Source of the DNA: KK5 sp034043675
GTDB taxonomy: Bacteria > Pseudomonadota > Gammaproteobacteria > Burkholderiales > Burkholderiaceae_C
Length of the DNA: 64,000 nt
Reading direction: 5' to 3'
NCBI RefSeq assembly: GCF_034043675.1
Contig: NZ_JAXCLA010000003.1
Location: 434,001-498,000, forward strand
Under the pieces are notes generated by a model. That model made no database searches and was not told where the DNA came from. It saw only the letters and a program-made list of their open reading frames with translations. The position numbers and the translations under genes are program-made. Each line of letters begins with the position of its first letter. The first letter of the stretch is position 1. Of the stretch, positions 25,893-34,838 are shown one piece after another.

Positions 25893-26012
25893 CGAACGAT
25901 TATCCGCAGCGCGCCTGCTCAATAAACTTTACGGAGCCGAAATGCAGGTCGGTCAGCGCTGCGCACAATCGCGGCGTTGACCCAGCATGTTCCTCCCCCT
26001 CCGGATCGCACC

Positions 26013-26696
26013 ATGAAGATCAAGACCCCCGCCGTCCGCGCCGTCCTCATCGCCACCGTGCTGGCCATGGGCGCCAACTTCGCCGATGCGCAGCGCCACG
26101 ACCGCGACCATGAACGCGGCGGCCCGCCGCCCCGCGGCTGGGTGATCGACCACCGCTACCACCACGACCACTACTACCCGCCGGTCGGCTTCTACGCCGG
26201 TGTGCTGCCGGTCGCGGCGCTGACGATCGCCTTCGGCGCCGAACACTACTGGTACCACGGCGGCATCTGGTACCGGCCCTATGGCGGCGGCTATCGTGTC
26301 GTCGTGCCGCCGTTCGGCGCGGTGATCCCGGTGCTACCGTCGGACTACGTGACCTTGACGATGGGCGGCGTGCCCTACTACTACGCCAACGGCGTGTACT
26401 ACTCGGTCTACAGCAACGGCCCCGGCTACGTGGTGGTGCAGCCGCCGGCCGGCATCGACGGCGCCCAGGTGGCCGTGGCCGCGCCCGTCGTCGCGCCGGT
26501 CGCCCCGCCGCCGCCGGCCGCCAAGCCCGACCCGATCATCTACCCGCGCAATGGCCAGAGCGCCGCGCAGACCGAGGCTGATCGCCAGGAGTGCAATCGC
26601 TGGGCGACGACGCAACCTTCGGCCATGAACTCGGCTTCCGTGTTCAGCCGTGCCGTCGAAGCCTGCATGGATGGCCGCGGCTACACGATGAAGTGA
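26013..26696 (+). CDS. Secreted Tyr/Pro/His-rich protein, DUF6515-like
   Basis: 227 residues. Signal peptide cleaved near ADA|QRHDRD. The mature protein starts with a His/Arg/Asp-rich stretch including HRYHHDHYYPP, followed by Gly/Tyr units (YWYHGGIWYRPYGGGYRVVVPPFGAVIPVLP, VPYYYANGVYYSVYSNGPGYVVVQPP). These match DUF6515 proteins of unknown role. A Pro/Ala linker leads to a C-terminal domain with two Cys (QECNRW and EACMDGRGY). The His-rich start could bind metal; this is inference. It ends 6 bp from the converging LuxR-type gene. Confidence 0.75.
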   Translation: MKIKTPAVRAVLIATVLAMGANFADAQRHDRDHERGGPPPRGWVIDHRYHHDHYYPPVGFYAGVLPVAALTIAFGAEHYWYHGGIWYRPYGGGYRVVVPPFGAVIPVLPSDYVTLTMGGVPYYYANGVYYSVYSNGPGYVVVQPPAGIDGAQVAVAAPVVAPVAPPPPAAKPDPIIYPRNGQSAAQTEADRQECNRWATTQPSAMNSASVFSRAVEACMDGRGYTMK

Positions 26697-26702
26697 GCTG
26701 GC

Positions 26703-27335
26703 TCAGACCTTTCCTGCCAGCGCGTGGATCAGCGGCGGCAGCATGCCGATCCGGTGCGTGAGGCCCTTCAGGTCTTTCGCGCCGGTCTTGGCGCGCAGCG
26801 CCGACAGCTGCGAGCGCACGGTGGACAGGGCCACGCCGCGCTGGCGGGCGATTTCCTCCGGCGACTGGCCGGCCCAGAGGCCTTGCAGCACCAGGGTCTC
26901 GCGGTCGGTCAGGTTCATCGCGCGGGCGTAGCTCTGCAGGGTCAGCTCCGGGCACAGCTGCGGCTTGGCGGCGATCAGCAACACGGCGGGGTGGTCCAGC
27001 GCATCGCGTTGCGGGATCACGGCCAGCGGCGTGGGCACGGTGTCGCCGGCGGCAAGGTGCACGGTGATCAGGCTGCGGCGATTGCGCTGCAGCGCGCCGT
27101 CGATCGCTTCGGCCAGGCGGGCCCGATCCTCCGGCTGCGACTGGCCGGGCAGGGCGCTGCCCAGCCGGGCCTGCGCGGCCTTGTTCGCGTACACCGGCAC
27201 GAGGCTCCGCGACAGCAGGATCAGCGGGTAGTCGATCTCGTTGAGGACCGCTGCCCCCAGCGCGGCATCCAGCGCGCGCAGCACCCCGGGCTCGCCGCGC
27301 GCCGGCAATACTTCATCGGCGACCGCATCGAGCAT
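26703..27335 (-). CDS. LuxR-type helix-turn-helix regulator
   Basis: 210 residues; GGGGAG lies about 7 bp before the ATG. The C-terminal HTH is clear: NLTDRETLVLQGLWAGQSPEEIARQRGVALSTVRSQLSALRAKTGAKD. The N-terminal part (about 30-60, IDYPLILLSRSLVPVYANKAAQARLG) reads like a PAS-type sensory fold, so the protein may sense a small ligand or redox state. No receiver domain. The target is unknown; XdhC lies 109 bp upstream on the same strand. Confidence 0.82.
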   Translation of the reverse strand: MLDAVADEVLPARGEPGVLRALDAALGAAVLNEIDYPLILLSRSLVPVYANKAAQARLGSALPGQSQPEDRARLAEAIDGALQRNRRSLITVHLAAGDTVPTPLAVIPQRDALDHPAVLLIAAKPQLCPELTLQSYARAMNLTDRETLVLQGLWAGQSPEEIARQRGVALSTVRSQLSALRAKTGAKDLKGLTHRIGMLPPLIHALAGKV

Positions 27336-27444
27336 CGCAATCTCCCCAGACGACTCATCTGATTTGTGGAAGACCGCAGTGTTGGGCAGCGCCGCTGCGC
27401 TGGGTATCGGCTGAACGGTGGAAGCGCGCCGGGATCAGTCGGTG

Positions 27445-28428
27445 CTAAACCGCACAGCCGGATTCCAATTCGGCCCCGGGGCTGACGCCGTAGCGCTCGG
27501 CCGTCATGTGGGCGAGGATCGCCAGCGCGATCTCCGGCGGCGTGCGCGCGCCGATGTTCAGGCCCACCGGGCCGTGCAGGCGCGCGAGCTGTTCGGCCGT
27601 CATGCCGAAGTGTTCGGCCAGGCGCGCCTTGCGCTTGGCCTGGTTGACGCGCGAGCCGATCGCGCCGACGTAGAAGGCCGGGCTCTTCAGCGCCTCCATC
27701 AGCGCCAGGTCGTCGAGCTTGGGGTCGTGCGTCAGGGCGATCACCGCACAGTGACCGTCCGGCGCGAAGGAGAGCACGACGTCGTCGGGCATCTCGCGCG
27801 TCAAGGTGGCGCCGGGCACGGTGAAGGTGTCGGCGTATTCCTCGCGCGGGTCGCAGATCAGCACCTGGTAGTCGAGGCCCAGCGCCATCGTTGCGAGGTA
27901 CTGCGTCATCTGCCCGGCGCCGATGATCAGCAGCCGCCACTGCGGGCCGTGGTGCGTCGTCAGCGTCGTCTCGGTGAGCTTGACGACGTCAGCATTCGCC
28001 TGCGGCGGGTCCAGCCGCACGGCGCCGCTGCGCAGGTCCAGCGTGCGCTGCACGCGTTCACCGTTGTCGAGCTTCGCCAGCAGTGCGTCGATCTGCGAGG
28101 CGGCGGAGAGCGGCTCCAGCATCAGCTCCAGGGTGCCGCCGCAGGGCAGGCCGAAGCGGGTCGCCTCCTCGGCGCCGACGCCGTAGCGCAGCAATTCGGG
28201 CGACTGCAGGTTCAGCGCGCCCTCGCGCACCTTGGCGATCAGGTCGTCCTCGATGCAGCCGCCGGAAACCGAGCCGGCGATCTGCCCGTCGTCTCGCACG
28301 GCCACCACCGAGCCCACCGGCCGCGGCGCGGAGCCCCAGGTGCGCGTGATCGTGCCCAGCACGACGCGGCGTTTCTCTTCGAGCCAGCTTGACACCTGGC
28401 GCAAGACGTTGAGATCGACGTTGTCCAT
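27445..28428 (-). CDS. xdhC: XdhC/CoxI-family molybdenum cofactor chaperone
   Basis: 327 residues. XdhC proteins bind molybdopterin, help its sulfuration and insert it into xanthine-dehydrogenase-type enzymes. The N-terminal domain has GSAPRPVGSVVAV and GSVSGGCIEDDL. The Rossmann domain has LLIIGAGQMTQYLATMAL, ICDPREEYAD and YVGAIGSRVNQAKRKARL, and the C terminus has GLNIGARTPPEIALAILA. The start at 28428 gives MDNVDLN; an ATG at 28440 is close by. It is divergent from the coxSLM-type operon it should serve, with a 155-bp shared control region. Confidence 0.9.
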   Translation of the reverse strand: MDNVDLNVLRQVSSWLEEKRRVVLGTITRTWGSAPRPVGSVVAVRDDGQIAGSVSGGCIEDDLIAKVREGALNLQSPELLRYGVGAEEATRFGLPCGGTLELMLEPLSAASQIDALLAKLDNGERVQRTLDLRSGAVRLDPPQANADVVKLTETTLTTHHGPQWRLLIIGAGQMTQYLATMALGLDYQVLICDPREEYADTFTVPGATLTREMPDDVVLSFAPDGHCAVIALTHDPKLDDLALMEALKSPAFYVGAIGSRVNQAKRKARLAEHFGMTAEQLARLHGPVGLNIGARTPPEIALAILAHMTAERYGVSPGAELESGCAV

Positions 28429-28583
28429 CGGCGCGAACATACCTTGTTTCGCAAAGCCTTGCAGACTGTGCCAACTCGATTCGAACGCCCGCTCATGTAT
28501 GGGCATCCATGAGGGTTAGCGCAGATTGCGGGAACGGGTCAGGGGGTCAGGATCGTGAGGTTCGAACAAAAAGGAGACAAGCG
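28429..28583. promoter_or_regulatory. Divergent control region between xdhC and the coxS-like gene
   Basis: 155 bp between divergent starts must hold promoters for both units. A clear AAGGAG precedes the coxS-like ATG. I see no convincing regulator site. Confidence 0.5.
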
Positions 28584-29060
28584 ATGAGCAGCAAGCTAAC
28601 GCTCAAGGTGAACGGCAAGTCCGTGAGCCGCGAGGTCGAACCGGACCGCCTGCTGGTCCAGTTCCTGCGCGAAGAACTGGGCCTCACCGGCACCCATGTG
28701 GGCTGTGACACCAGCCAGTGCGGCGCCTGCACCGTGCACCTGAACGGCCACGCGGTGAAGAGCTGCTCGATGCTGGCCGTGCAGGCCGCGGGCAGCGAGG
28801 TCACGACGATCGAAGGCCTGGCGGCGAAGAACGGCGACCTGCACCCGATGCAGGCAGCCTTCAAGGAATGCCACGGCCTGCAATGCGGCTTCTGCACGCC
28901 GGGCATGGTGATGAGCGCCGTCGATCTGGTTCAGCACCACCGCTGTAGCTCGGAGACCGAGATCCGCGAGGGGCTCGAAGGCAATCTCTGCCGCTGCACC
29001 GGTTATCACAACATCGTGCGCGCCGTGCAGGCGGGCGCCGCCGGCATGAAGGGAGCGTGA
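28584..29060 (+). CDS. coxS: Molybdenum hydroxylase small subunit, two [2Fe-2S] clusters (CoxS-like)
   Basis: 158 residues. The ferredoxin-like motif GCDTSQCGACTVHLNGHAVKSC binds the first cluster and the helical C-terminal motif CGFCTPGM plus NLCRCTGYHNI binds the second. Length and order match small subunits of xanthine-oxidase-family enzymes. It passes electrons from the Mo subunit to the FAD subunit. It is first in an operon with the large and medium subunits and two maturation genes. Confidence 0.93.
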   Translation: MSSKLTLKVNGKSVSREVEPDRLLVQFLREELGLTGTHVGCDTSQCGACTVHLNGHAVKSCSMLAVQAAGSEVTTIEGLAAKNGDLHPMQAAFKECHGLQCGFCTPGMVMSAVDLVQHHRCSSETEIREGLEGNLCRCTGYHNIVRAVQAGAAGMKGA

Positions 29061-29062
29061 GC

Positions 29063-31417
29063 ATGAACGCACCCCAACCGGGCTTCATCGGTCAATCCGT
29101 CAAGCGCCGCGAGGACGCTCGCTTCCTCACCGGCCGCGGCCAGTACACCGACGACATCGTCCTGCCGCGCCAGACCTACGCCTTCTTCCTGCGCTCGCCC
29201 TACGCGAACGCGAAGATCAAGGGCCTCGACATCGCCGCGGCCGAAGCCGCCGAAGGCGTGCTCGGCATCTACACCGGCGAGCACTTCCGCGCCGTCGGCG
29301 GCCTGCCCTGCGGCTGGCTGATCACCAGCATCGACGGCACGCCGATGAAGGAGCCCAAGCACCCGGTGCTGGCCGACGGCAAGGCGCGCTACGTGGGTGA
29401 CCCGGTGGCCCTGGTCGTCGCCGAGACCTATGCCCAGGCCAAGGCCGCAGCGATGCTGATCGACGTCGACTACGAAGACCTGGCCCCGGTCGTCGACACC
29501 GGCTCCGCCAAGGGCCATGCGGCCGCCGTCCACGACGAGGCGCCCGACAACGTCTGCTACACCTGGGGCTGCGGCGACAAGGCCGCCACCGACACGGCCA
29601 TGGCCGGCGCCGCCCACATCACCAAGCTCGAGTTCCGCAACAACCGCCTGGTGCCCAACGCGATCGAGCCGCGCGCCGCGAACGCCAGCTACAACCCCAG
29701 CGACGAGAGCTACACGCTCTACACGACCAGCCAGAACCCGCACGTCGCGCGGCTCTTGATGTGCGCCTTCGTGCTGGGCATCCCCGAGCACAAGATGCGC
29801 GTCGTGGCGCCCGACGTCGGCGGCGGCTTCGGCTCGAAAATCTTTCTCTACAACGAGGAGACGGCGCTCACCTGGGCCAGCAAGCAGATCGGCCGGCCGA
29901 TCAAGTGGACGGCCGACCGCAGCGAGGCTTTCCTGACCGATGCGCATGGCCGCGACCATGTGACGACCGCCGAGCTGGGCATGGACGCCAACGGCAAGTT
30001 CGTCGGCCTGCGCGTGCACACGACGGCCAACCTCGGCGCCTACCTGTCGACTTTCGCCTCCAGCGTGCCGACCATCCTCTACGCGACGCTGCTGGCTGGC
30101 CAGTACACGACGCCGGCGATCTACGCGGAGGTAACCGGCGTGTTCACCAACACCACGCCGGTCGACGCCTACCGCGGCGCTGGCCGGCCCGAGGCCACCT
30201 ACGTGATCGAGCGCCTGGTGGACACGGCCGCGCACGAGCTGAAGATCGACCCGGCCGAGCTGCGCCGCCGCAACTTCATCAAGACCTTCCCCTACGCCAC
30301 GCCGGTGGGCCTGACCTACGACACCGGCGACTACGAGGCCACGCTCTCTGGCGTGATCGAGCTGGCCGACGTGGCCGGCTACGCGGCGCGCAAGGCGGCC
30401 TCCGAGGCCAAGGGCCTGAAGCGCGGCATCGGCTACTCGACCTACATCGAGGCCTGCGGCCTGGCGCCGTCCAACATCGCCGGCGCGCTCGGCGCCCGCG
30501 CGGGCCTGTTCGAGGCCGGCGAGGTGCGCGTGCACCCGACCGGCAAGGTGACCATCTTCACCGGCTCGCACTCGCACGGCCAGGGCCACGAGACGACCTT
30601 CGCGCAGGTGGTGGCCGACCGGCTGGGCATCGCGCTGGACGATGTGAGCATCGAGCACGGCGACACCGGCAAGGTACTGTTCGGCATGGGCACCTACGGC
30701 AGCCGCTCGCTCTCGGTCGGCGGCACGGCCATCGTGAAGGCGGTGGACAAGGTCATCGCCAAGGGCAAGAAGATCGCCGCCCATCTGCTGGAGGCCGCGG
30801 ACACCGACATCGAATTCGAGAACGGTGTCTTCAAGGTGGCCGGCACGGACAGGAACGTGCCCTTCGCCTCGGTGGCGCTGACGGCCTACGTGCCGCACAA
30901 CTACCCGCTGGACAAGCTGGAACCAGGCCTCAACGAGAACGCCTTCTACGACCCGACCAACTTCACCTATCCGGCCGGCAGCTATGTCTGCGAGGTTGAG
31001 GTGGACCCGCTCACCGGCCGCGTGCGGGTGGACCGCTTCAGCGCGGTGGACGACTTCGGCAACGTCGTCAACCCGATGATCGTCGAGGGCCAGGTGCAGG
31101 GCGGCTTGGCCCAGGGCATCGGGCAAGCGCTGCTGGAGCACGGCGTGTACGACGTCGACAGCGGTCAGCTGCTCAGCGGCAGCTACATGGACTACGCGAT
31201 GCCGCGCGCCGACGACCTGCCCAGCTTCAACGTGAAGACGGCCAAGGGCACGCCCTGCACGCACAACCCGCTGGGCGTGAAGGGCTGCGGCGAGGCCGGC
31301 GCGATCGGTTCGCCACCGGCGGTGATCAATGCGATCTGCGATGCGATCGGCGTGAAGGACGTGCCGATGCCCGCGACCCCGCACACCGTTTGGCAAGCCA
31401 TGCAGGCCGCCCGCTGA
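29063..31417 (+). CDS. coxL: Molybdenum hydroxylase large subunit, form II CoxL-like
   Basis: 784 residues from the ATG at 29063 (GGGAG 7 bp upstream); a GTG at 29057 is possible. The molybdopterin subunit has FIGQSVKRREDARFLTGRGQYTDDI, DVGGGFGSK and the C-terminal CGEAGAIGSPPA with the catalytic Glu region. The active-site loop reads VDAYRGAGRPEATY. AYRGAGR is the form II motif; true aerobic CO dehydrogenases (form I) have AYRCSFR. So despite the name this is probably not a CO dehydrogenase but an oxidase of an unidentified aldehyde or N-heterocycle. Confidence 0.92.
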   Translation: MNAPQPGFIGQSVKRREDARFLTGRGQYTDDIVLPRQTYAFFLRSPYANAKIKGLDIAAAEAAEGVLGIYTGEHFRAVGGLPCGWLITSIDGTPMKEPKHPVLADGKARYVGDPVALVVAETYAQAKAAAMLIDVDYEDLAPVVDTGSAKGHAAAVHDEAPDNVCYTWGCGDKAATDTAMAGAAHITKLEFRNNRLVPNAIEPRAANASYNPSDESYTLYTTSQNPHVARLLMCAFVLGIPEHKMRVVAPDVGGGFGSKIFLYNEETALTWASKQIGRPIKWTADRSEAFLTDAHGRDHVTTAELGMDANGKFVGLRVHTTANLGAYLSTFASSVPTILYATLLAGQYTTPAIYAEVTGVFTNTTPVDAYRGAGRPEATYVIERLVDTAAHELKIDPAELRRRNFIKTFPYATPVGLTYDTGDYEATLSGVIELADVAGYAARKAASEAKGLKRGIGYSTYIEACGLAPSNIAGALGARAGLFEAGEVRVHPTGKVTIFTGSHSHGQGHETTFAQVVADRLGIALDDVSIEHGDTGKVLFGMGTYGSRSLSVGGTAIVKAVDKVIAKGKKIAAHLLEAADTDIEFENGVFKVAGTDRNVPFASVALTAYVPHNYPLDKLEPGLNENAFYDPTNFTYPAGSYVCEVEVDPLTGRVRVDRFSAVDDFGNVVNPMIVEGQVQGGLAQGIGQALLEHGVYDVDSGQLLSGSYMDYAMPRADDLPSFNVKTAKGTPCTHNPLGVKGCGEAGAIGSPPAVINAICDAIGVKDVPMPATPHTVWQAMQAAR

Positions 31418-31434
31418 GGAAAGGAACAAGCACC

Positions 31435-32226
31435 ATGACATTCGCATACCAAACCGCCGCCTCGGTCGCCGAGGCGTCCAAGGCCTCGCTGGCGCCGGAT
31501 GCCAAGCTGATCGCCGGCGGCCAGTCGCTGCTGGGCACGATCAAGCTGGGCCTGGCGATGCCGGAAGCGCTGATCGATCTGGGCGCCATCGCCGACCTGA
31601 AGGGCATCAAGGTCGAGCCCGGCAAGATCACGATCGGCGCGATGACGACGCACGCCGAAGTCGCCGCCTCGGCCGAGGTGCAGAAGGCCATCCCCGCGCT
31701 GGCCGAGCTGGCCGGCCACATCGGCGACCGCCAGGTGCGCAACCGCGGCACCATCGGCGGCAGCCTGGCCAACAACGATCCGGCCGCCTGCTACCCGGCC
31801 GGCGCGCTGGGCCTGGGCGCCACGATCCATACCGACCGCCGCAGCATCGCCGCGGACGACTTCTTCGTCGGCATCTACACGACCGCGCTGGAAGAGGGCG
31901 AGATCATCACCTCGGTGAGCTTCCCGGTGCCGGCCAAGGCCGGCTGGCAGAAGTTCAAGCAGCCGGCCTCGCGCTTCTCGCTGGTGGGCGTGTTCGTCAG
32001 CAAGTCACCGTCTGGTGAGGTGCGCGTGGCGGTGACCGGTGCCGGCGCCGGCGGCGTGTTCCGCGCGACGGTGGTGGAGCAGGCACTGGCGGCGAACTGG
32101 AGCCAGGCCGCGACCAGCGGCGTCACGGTCGATGCCGATGGACTGAACACCGACCTGCACGGCTCCGCCGAGTACCGCGCCGCGCTGATCCCGGTGCTCG
32201 CGGGGCGCGCGGTGGCCGGGTCTTGA
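31435..32226 (+). CDS. coxM: Molybdenum hydroxylase FAD-binding medium subunit (CoxM-like)
   Basis: 263 residues. The FAD-binding motifs AGGQSLLGTIKLGLAMPEALIDLG and RNRGTIGGSLANNDPAACYPA are both clear, and the C-terminal CO-dehydrogenase flavoprotein domain is present. AAGGAAC precedes the ATG. Its stop overlaps the MoxR-type gene (TGATG). It carries electrons from the small subunit to an acceptor. Confidence 0.92.
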   Translation: MTFAYQTAASVAEASKASLAPDAKLIAGGQSLLGTIKLGLAMPEALIDLGAIADLKGIKVEPGKITIGAMTTHAEVAASAEVQKAIPALAELAGHIGDRQVRNRGTIGGSLANNDPAACYPAGALGLGATIHTDRRSIAADDFFVGIYTTALEEGEIITSVSFPVPAKAGWQKFKQPASRFSLVGVFVSKSPSGEVRVAVTGAGAGGVFRATVVEQALAANWSQAATSGVTVDADGLNTDLHGSAEYRAALIPVLAGRAVAGS

Positions 32227-33089
32227 TGCCCGGTTCCATCGACGAGACGGCCGCCGGCCTGCTCGCGCAGGGCTACGTGGCCCAGCGCGAGCTGGCGACG
32301 GCGGCCTTCCTCGCGCTGCGCCTGCAGCGGCCGCTGTTCCTGGAAGGCGAGCCCGGCACCGGCAAGACCGAGATCGCCAAGAGCCTGTCCGCGCTGCTGG
32401 GCAAGCCGCTGGTGCGCCTGCAGTGCTACGAAGGCCTGGATCTGGCCGGCGCCGCCTACGAGTGGAACTACGCGCGGCAGATGCTGGAGATCAAGGCGGA
32501 TGCGGGTCTCAAGGCAGAGGACCTGTTCGCGCCACGCTTCCTGATCCCCCGCGCACTGCTCCGTGCGCTGCAGTCGCCCAGCGTGCTGCTGATCGACGAG
32601 CTGGACCGGGCCGACGAACCCTTCGAGGCCTTCCTGCTCGAAGTGCTGAGTGAGTACCAGATCACCATTCCCGAGTTGGGCGTGATCCGGGCGGCCGAGC
32701 CGCCGGTCGTCGTCATCACGTCCAACCGCACGCGCGAGATCCACGACGCGGTCAAGCGCCGTTGCCTCTACCACTGGGTCGATTTCCCCGACGCCAAGCG
32801 CGAGCTGGAGATCCTGCGCCTGCGCGTGCCCGGCGCGCCGGAGGCGCTGGCGAAACAGATCGTGCTGTTCATCCAGGGCCTGAGGAAGCTGGACCTCTAC
32901 AAGCTGCCCGGCGTGGCCGAGACGATCGAGTGGAGCCGCGCGCTGCTCGAATTAAATGCGCTGGAGCTGGACCCGCTGACGGTGCAGTCGACGCTGGGCG
33001 TGCTGCTGAAGTACCAGGACGACATCGCCAAGGTGCAAGGCTCGGAGGCGGCGCGATTGCTGGCGCAACTGAGGTCGGAGCTTGGCTGA
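32226..33089 (+). CDS. MoxR-family AAA+ ATPase (CoxD-like)
   Basis: 287 residues. Walker A GEPGTGKT, Walker B LLIDELDRADE, sensor ITSNRTREIHDAVKRRCLYHWVDFP and a C-terminal helical lid are present. MoxR ATPases with a VWA partner act as chaperones; CoxD does so for the metal centre of CO dehydrogenase. Overlaps with both neighbours show it is part of the enzyme operon. Here it probably matures the form II hydroxylase. Confidence 0.9.
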   Translation: MPGSIDETAAGLLAQGYVAQRELATAAFLALRLQRPLFLEGEPGTGKTEIAKSLSALLGKPLVRLQCYEGLDLAGAAYEWNYARQMLEIKADAGLKAEDLFAPRFLIPRALLRALQSPSVLLIDELDRADEPFEAFLLEVLSEYQITIPELGVIRAAEPPVVVITSNRTREIHDAVKRRCLYHWVDFPDAKRELEILRLRVPGAPEALAKQIVLFIQGLRKLDLYKLPGVAETIEWSRALLELNALELDPLTVQSTLGVLLKYQDDIAKVQGSEAARLLAQLRSELG

Positions 33090-34272
33090 CCATTTGGCAA
33101 GCAACGTCATGCACTTTGCGCGGGTGCTGCGCGAGGCGGGCATGCCGGTCGGCACCGACCGCGTGCGCCTGAGCCTGCAGGCGCTGCAGGTGGCCGGCCT
33201 CGAATCGCGCGCCGATTTCAAGGCGACCCTGGCCGCCTGCATGATCGATCGCGCCGAGCACCGGCTGCTTTTCGAGCAGGCCTTCCACATCTTCTGGCGC
33301 GACCCCGAACTGCTCGCCCGCGTGATGGCGATGCTGCTGCCGCAGGCCAAGGCCCGCATGAACGCGCCACCGCCGCCCGAGAACCGTCGCCTGGCCGGCG
33401 CGCTGTTCCCGCATGCGCCTGCGGCGACGCAGCCACCGCAGGAGCAGCAGATCGAGATCGACGCGCGGCTCTCGTGGAGCGAGCAGGAGAAGCTCGCCCA
33501 GCGCGACTTCGAGACGATGACGGCCGAGGAATGGGCCGAGGCCCGCCGCGTGCTGGCGCGGATGCGGCCGCTGTTCGAGACGCGCCCGACCCGCCGCCAT
33601 TCACGCGCCGCGCGCGGCCGTGTCGACTGGCGGGCTACGCTGCGCGCGCAGGGGCGCGGTGACGACATTGCGTCGATGCGCTTCCAGCAGCCGCGCGAGC
33701 GCGTCGCACCGCTGGTCGTGCTGGCCGACATCTCCGGCTCGATGAGCCGCTACTCGCGCATGCTGCTGCACCTGGCGCACGGTCTGTCCAACCCGGCCGA
33801 GAAGCGCCATGCGCCCAAGGTCTGGAGCTTCGTCTTCGGCACGCGGCTGACGCCGATCACACGCCTGCTGAAGCAGCGCGACCCGGACCTCGCCGTGGCC
33901 TCGGTCTCGCGCCGCGTGGCCGACTGGTCCGGCGGCACGCGCCTGGCCGCCTGCCTGCACGAGTTCAACCGCTTGTGGGCACGCCGCGTGCTGACGAGCG
34001 ACGCCACCGTGCTGCTGGTGACCGACGGGCTGGAGCACGGCGACGCCGAGGCGCTGGCCTTCGAGGCGCAGCGCCTGCGGCTGGCCTGCCGGCGCGTGAT
34101 CTGGTTGAATCCGCTTCTGAGGTTCGAAGGCTTCGAGCCCAAGGCTGCTGGCATCCGTGCGCTGCTGCCGCAGGTGACGTTGCACCTGCCGGCGCACAAC
34201 CTGGCGAGCCTCGAACAACTGGCGGCGCTGCTGTCGTCGCCGGCAAAAACATCAGGAGACACACGACCATGA
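33082..34272 (+). CDS. VWA-containing CoxE-like protein
   Basis: 396 residues. The likely start is the TTG at 33082 with GAGG 7 bp upstream, inside the MoxR gene; the first ATG at 33109 would remove nine residues. The C-terminal von Willebrand A domain has the MIDAS motif DISGSMS with later Thr and Asp (VADWSGGTRL, LLVTDGLEHGD). The family works with a MoxR ATPase in metal-centre assembly. It overlaps the next small gene (ATGA). Confidence 0.88.
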   Translation: MADHLASNVMHFARVLREAGMPVGTDRVRLSLQALQVAGLESRADFKATLAACMIDRAEHRLLFEQAFHIFWRDPELLARVMAMLLPQAKARMNAPPPPENRRLAGALFPHAPAATQPPQEQQIEIDARLSWSEQEKLAQRDFETMTAEEWAEARRVLARMRPLFETRPTRRHSRAARGRVDWRATLRAQGRGDDIASMRFQQPRERVAPLVVLADISGSMSRYSRMLLHLAHGLSNPAEKRHAPKVWSFVFGTRLTPITRLLKQRDPDLAVASVSRRVADWSGGTRLAACLHEFNRLWARRVLTSDATVLLVTDGLEHGDAEALAFEAQRLRLACRRVIWLNPLLRFEGFEPKAAGIRALLPQVTLHLPAHNLASLEQLAALLSSPAKTSGDTRP

Positions 34273-34649
34273 TGAAGAAAGCCCTGTCCGCCCTGGCGCT
34301 GCTGGCCGCCGCCGCTGCACCGAACGTTCACGCCGCCGCCGATGGCGCCGACACCCAGCCCGGCTGGACCGTCATGGGCCGCCAGGGCATCGTGCTGATG
34401 GTGCTGGTGCCCATGGCCGAGGCTCGCGACGAAGCCGCCTACGAGCGCGAGATCAAGCTGATCTGCAAGGACGAGATCAACTGCTTCCTGAACTTCTACA
34501 CGAACTCGAAGAACGCCGAGGTGGCCGTGCCGCTGCCCGACGAGATCTCGCATGAGGTGACGGCCACCTACCGCAAGACCTACAAGAAGGGCGTGCCGCT
34601 GTTCACGTGGAGCTGCCGGATGCAGATGATCACGGACAGTTGTTTCTAG
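34269..34649 (+). CDS. Small secreted protein of unknown function in the hydroxylase operon
   Basis: 126 residues. Signal peptide MMKKALSALALLAAAAAPNVHA|AAD. The mature part has four Cys (LICKDEINCFLNF, WSCRMQMITDSCF), suggesting two disulfides, and is otherwise not recognised. It does not look like CoxG or other known Cox accessory proteins. The start overlaps the VWA gene, so it is co-translated with a cytoplasmic maturation factor although it is itself exported, which is unexpected. Confidence 0.72.
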   Translation: MMKKALSALALLAAAAAPNVHAAADGADTQPGWTVMGRQGIVLMVLVPMAEARDEAAYEREIKLICKDEINCFLNFYTNSKNAEVAVPLPDEISHEVTATYRKTYKKGVPLFTWSCRMQMITDSCF

Positions 34650-34686
34650 CGGCGCGCCATCCGGAAACGTCGCAGCAAGGTTTGTT

Positions 34687-34705
34687 GCGAACGAATATCA
34701 TTGCC
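34687..34705. promoter_or_regulatory. Fur-box-like site upstream of the FecA-like receptor
   Basis: gcgaacgaatatcattgcc matches the 19-bp Fur consensus at 12 positions, including the right half ATCATT. It lies 134 bp before the receptor start, a place where iron control of a receptor/PepSY unit is expected. Partial match only. Confidence 0.4.
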
Positions 34706-34838
34706 GGCCTCGGATGAGGGCGCTCCCGCCTTCTCCCGTCAGCCAGCCAAGCTCCCTGTCTCGACCGGCGTCGCGCAGTGGCAGTCCAGCCAGCGAACAC
34801 GCCCTGCCGACCCCGTTCCGACCGATCGAGACCCCGAG

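Noticed and set aside
29063..31417. Calling the large hydroxylase subunit a CO dehydrogenase
   Set aside because: The active-site loop is AYRGAGR (form II), not the AYRCSFR of true CO dehydrogenases.
29006..31447. An 813-residue open frame on the minus strand opposite the coxL-like gene
   Set aside because: It is a shadow of the high-GC coding strand: low-complexity Arg/Val/Gly/Ala/His composition with no domain, while the plus strand has full family motifs.
34701..34838. An N-terminal extension of the FecA-like receptor
   Set aside because: The added residues are not hydrophobic and would bury the clear signal peptide that starts at 34839.
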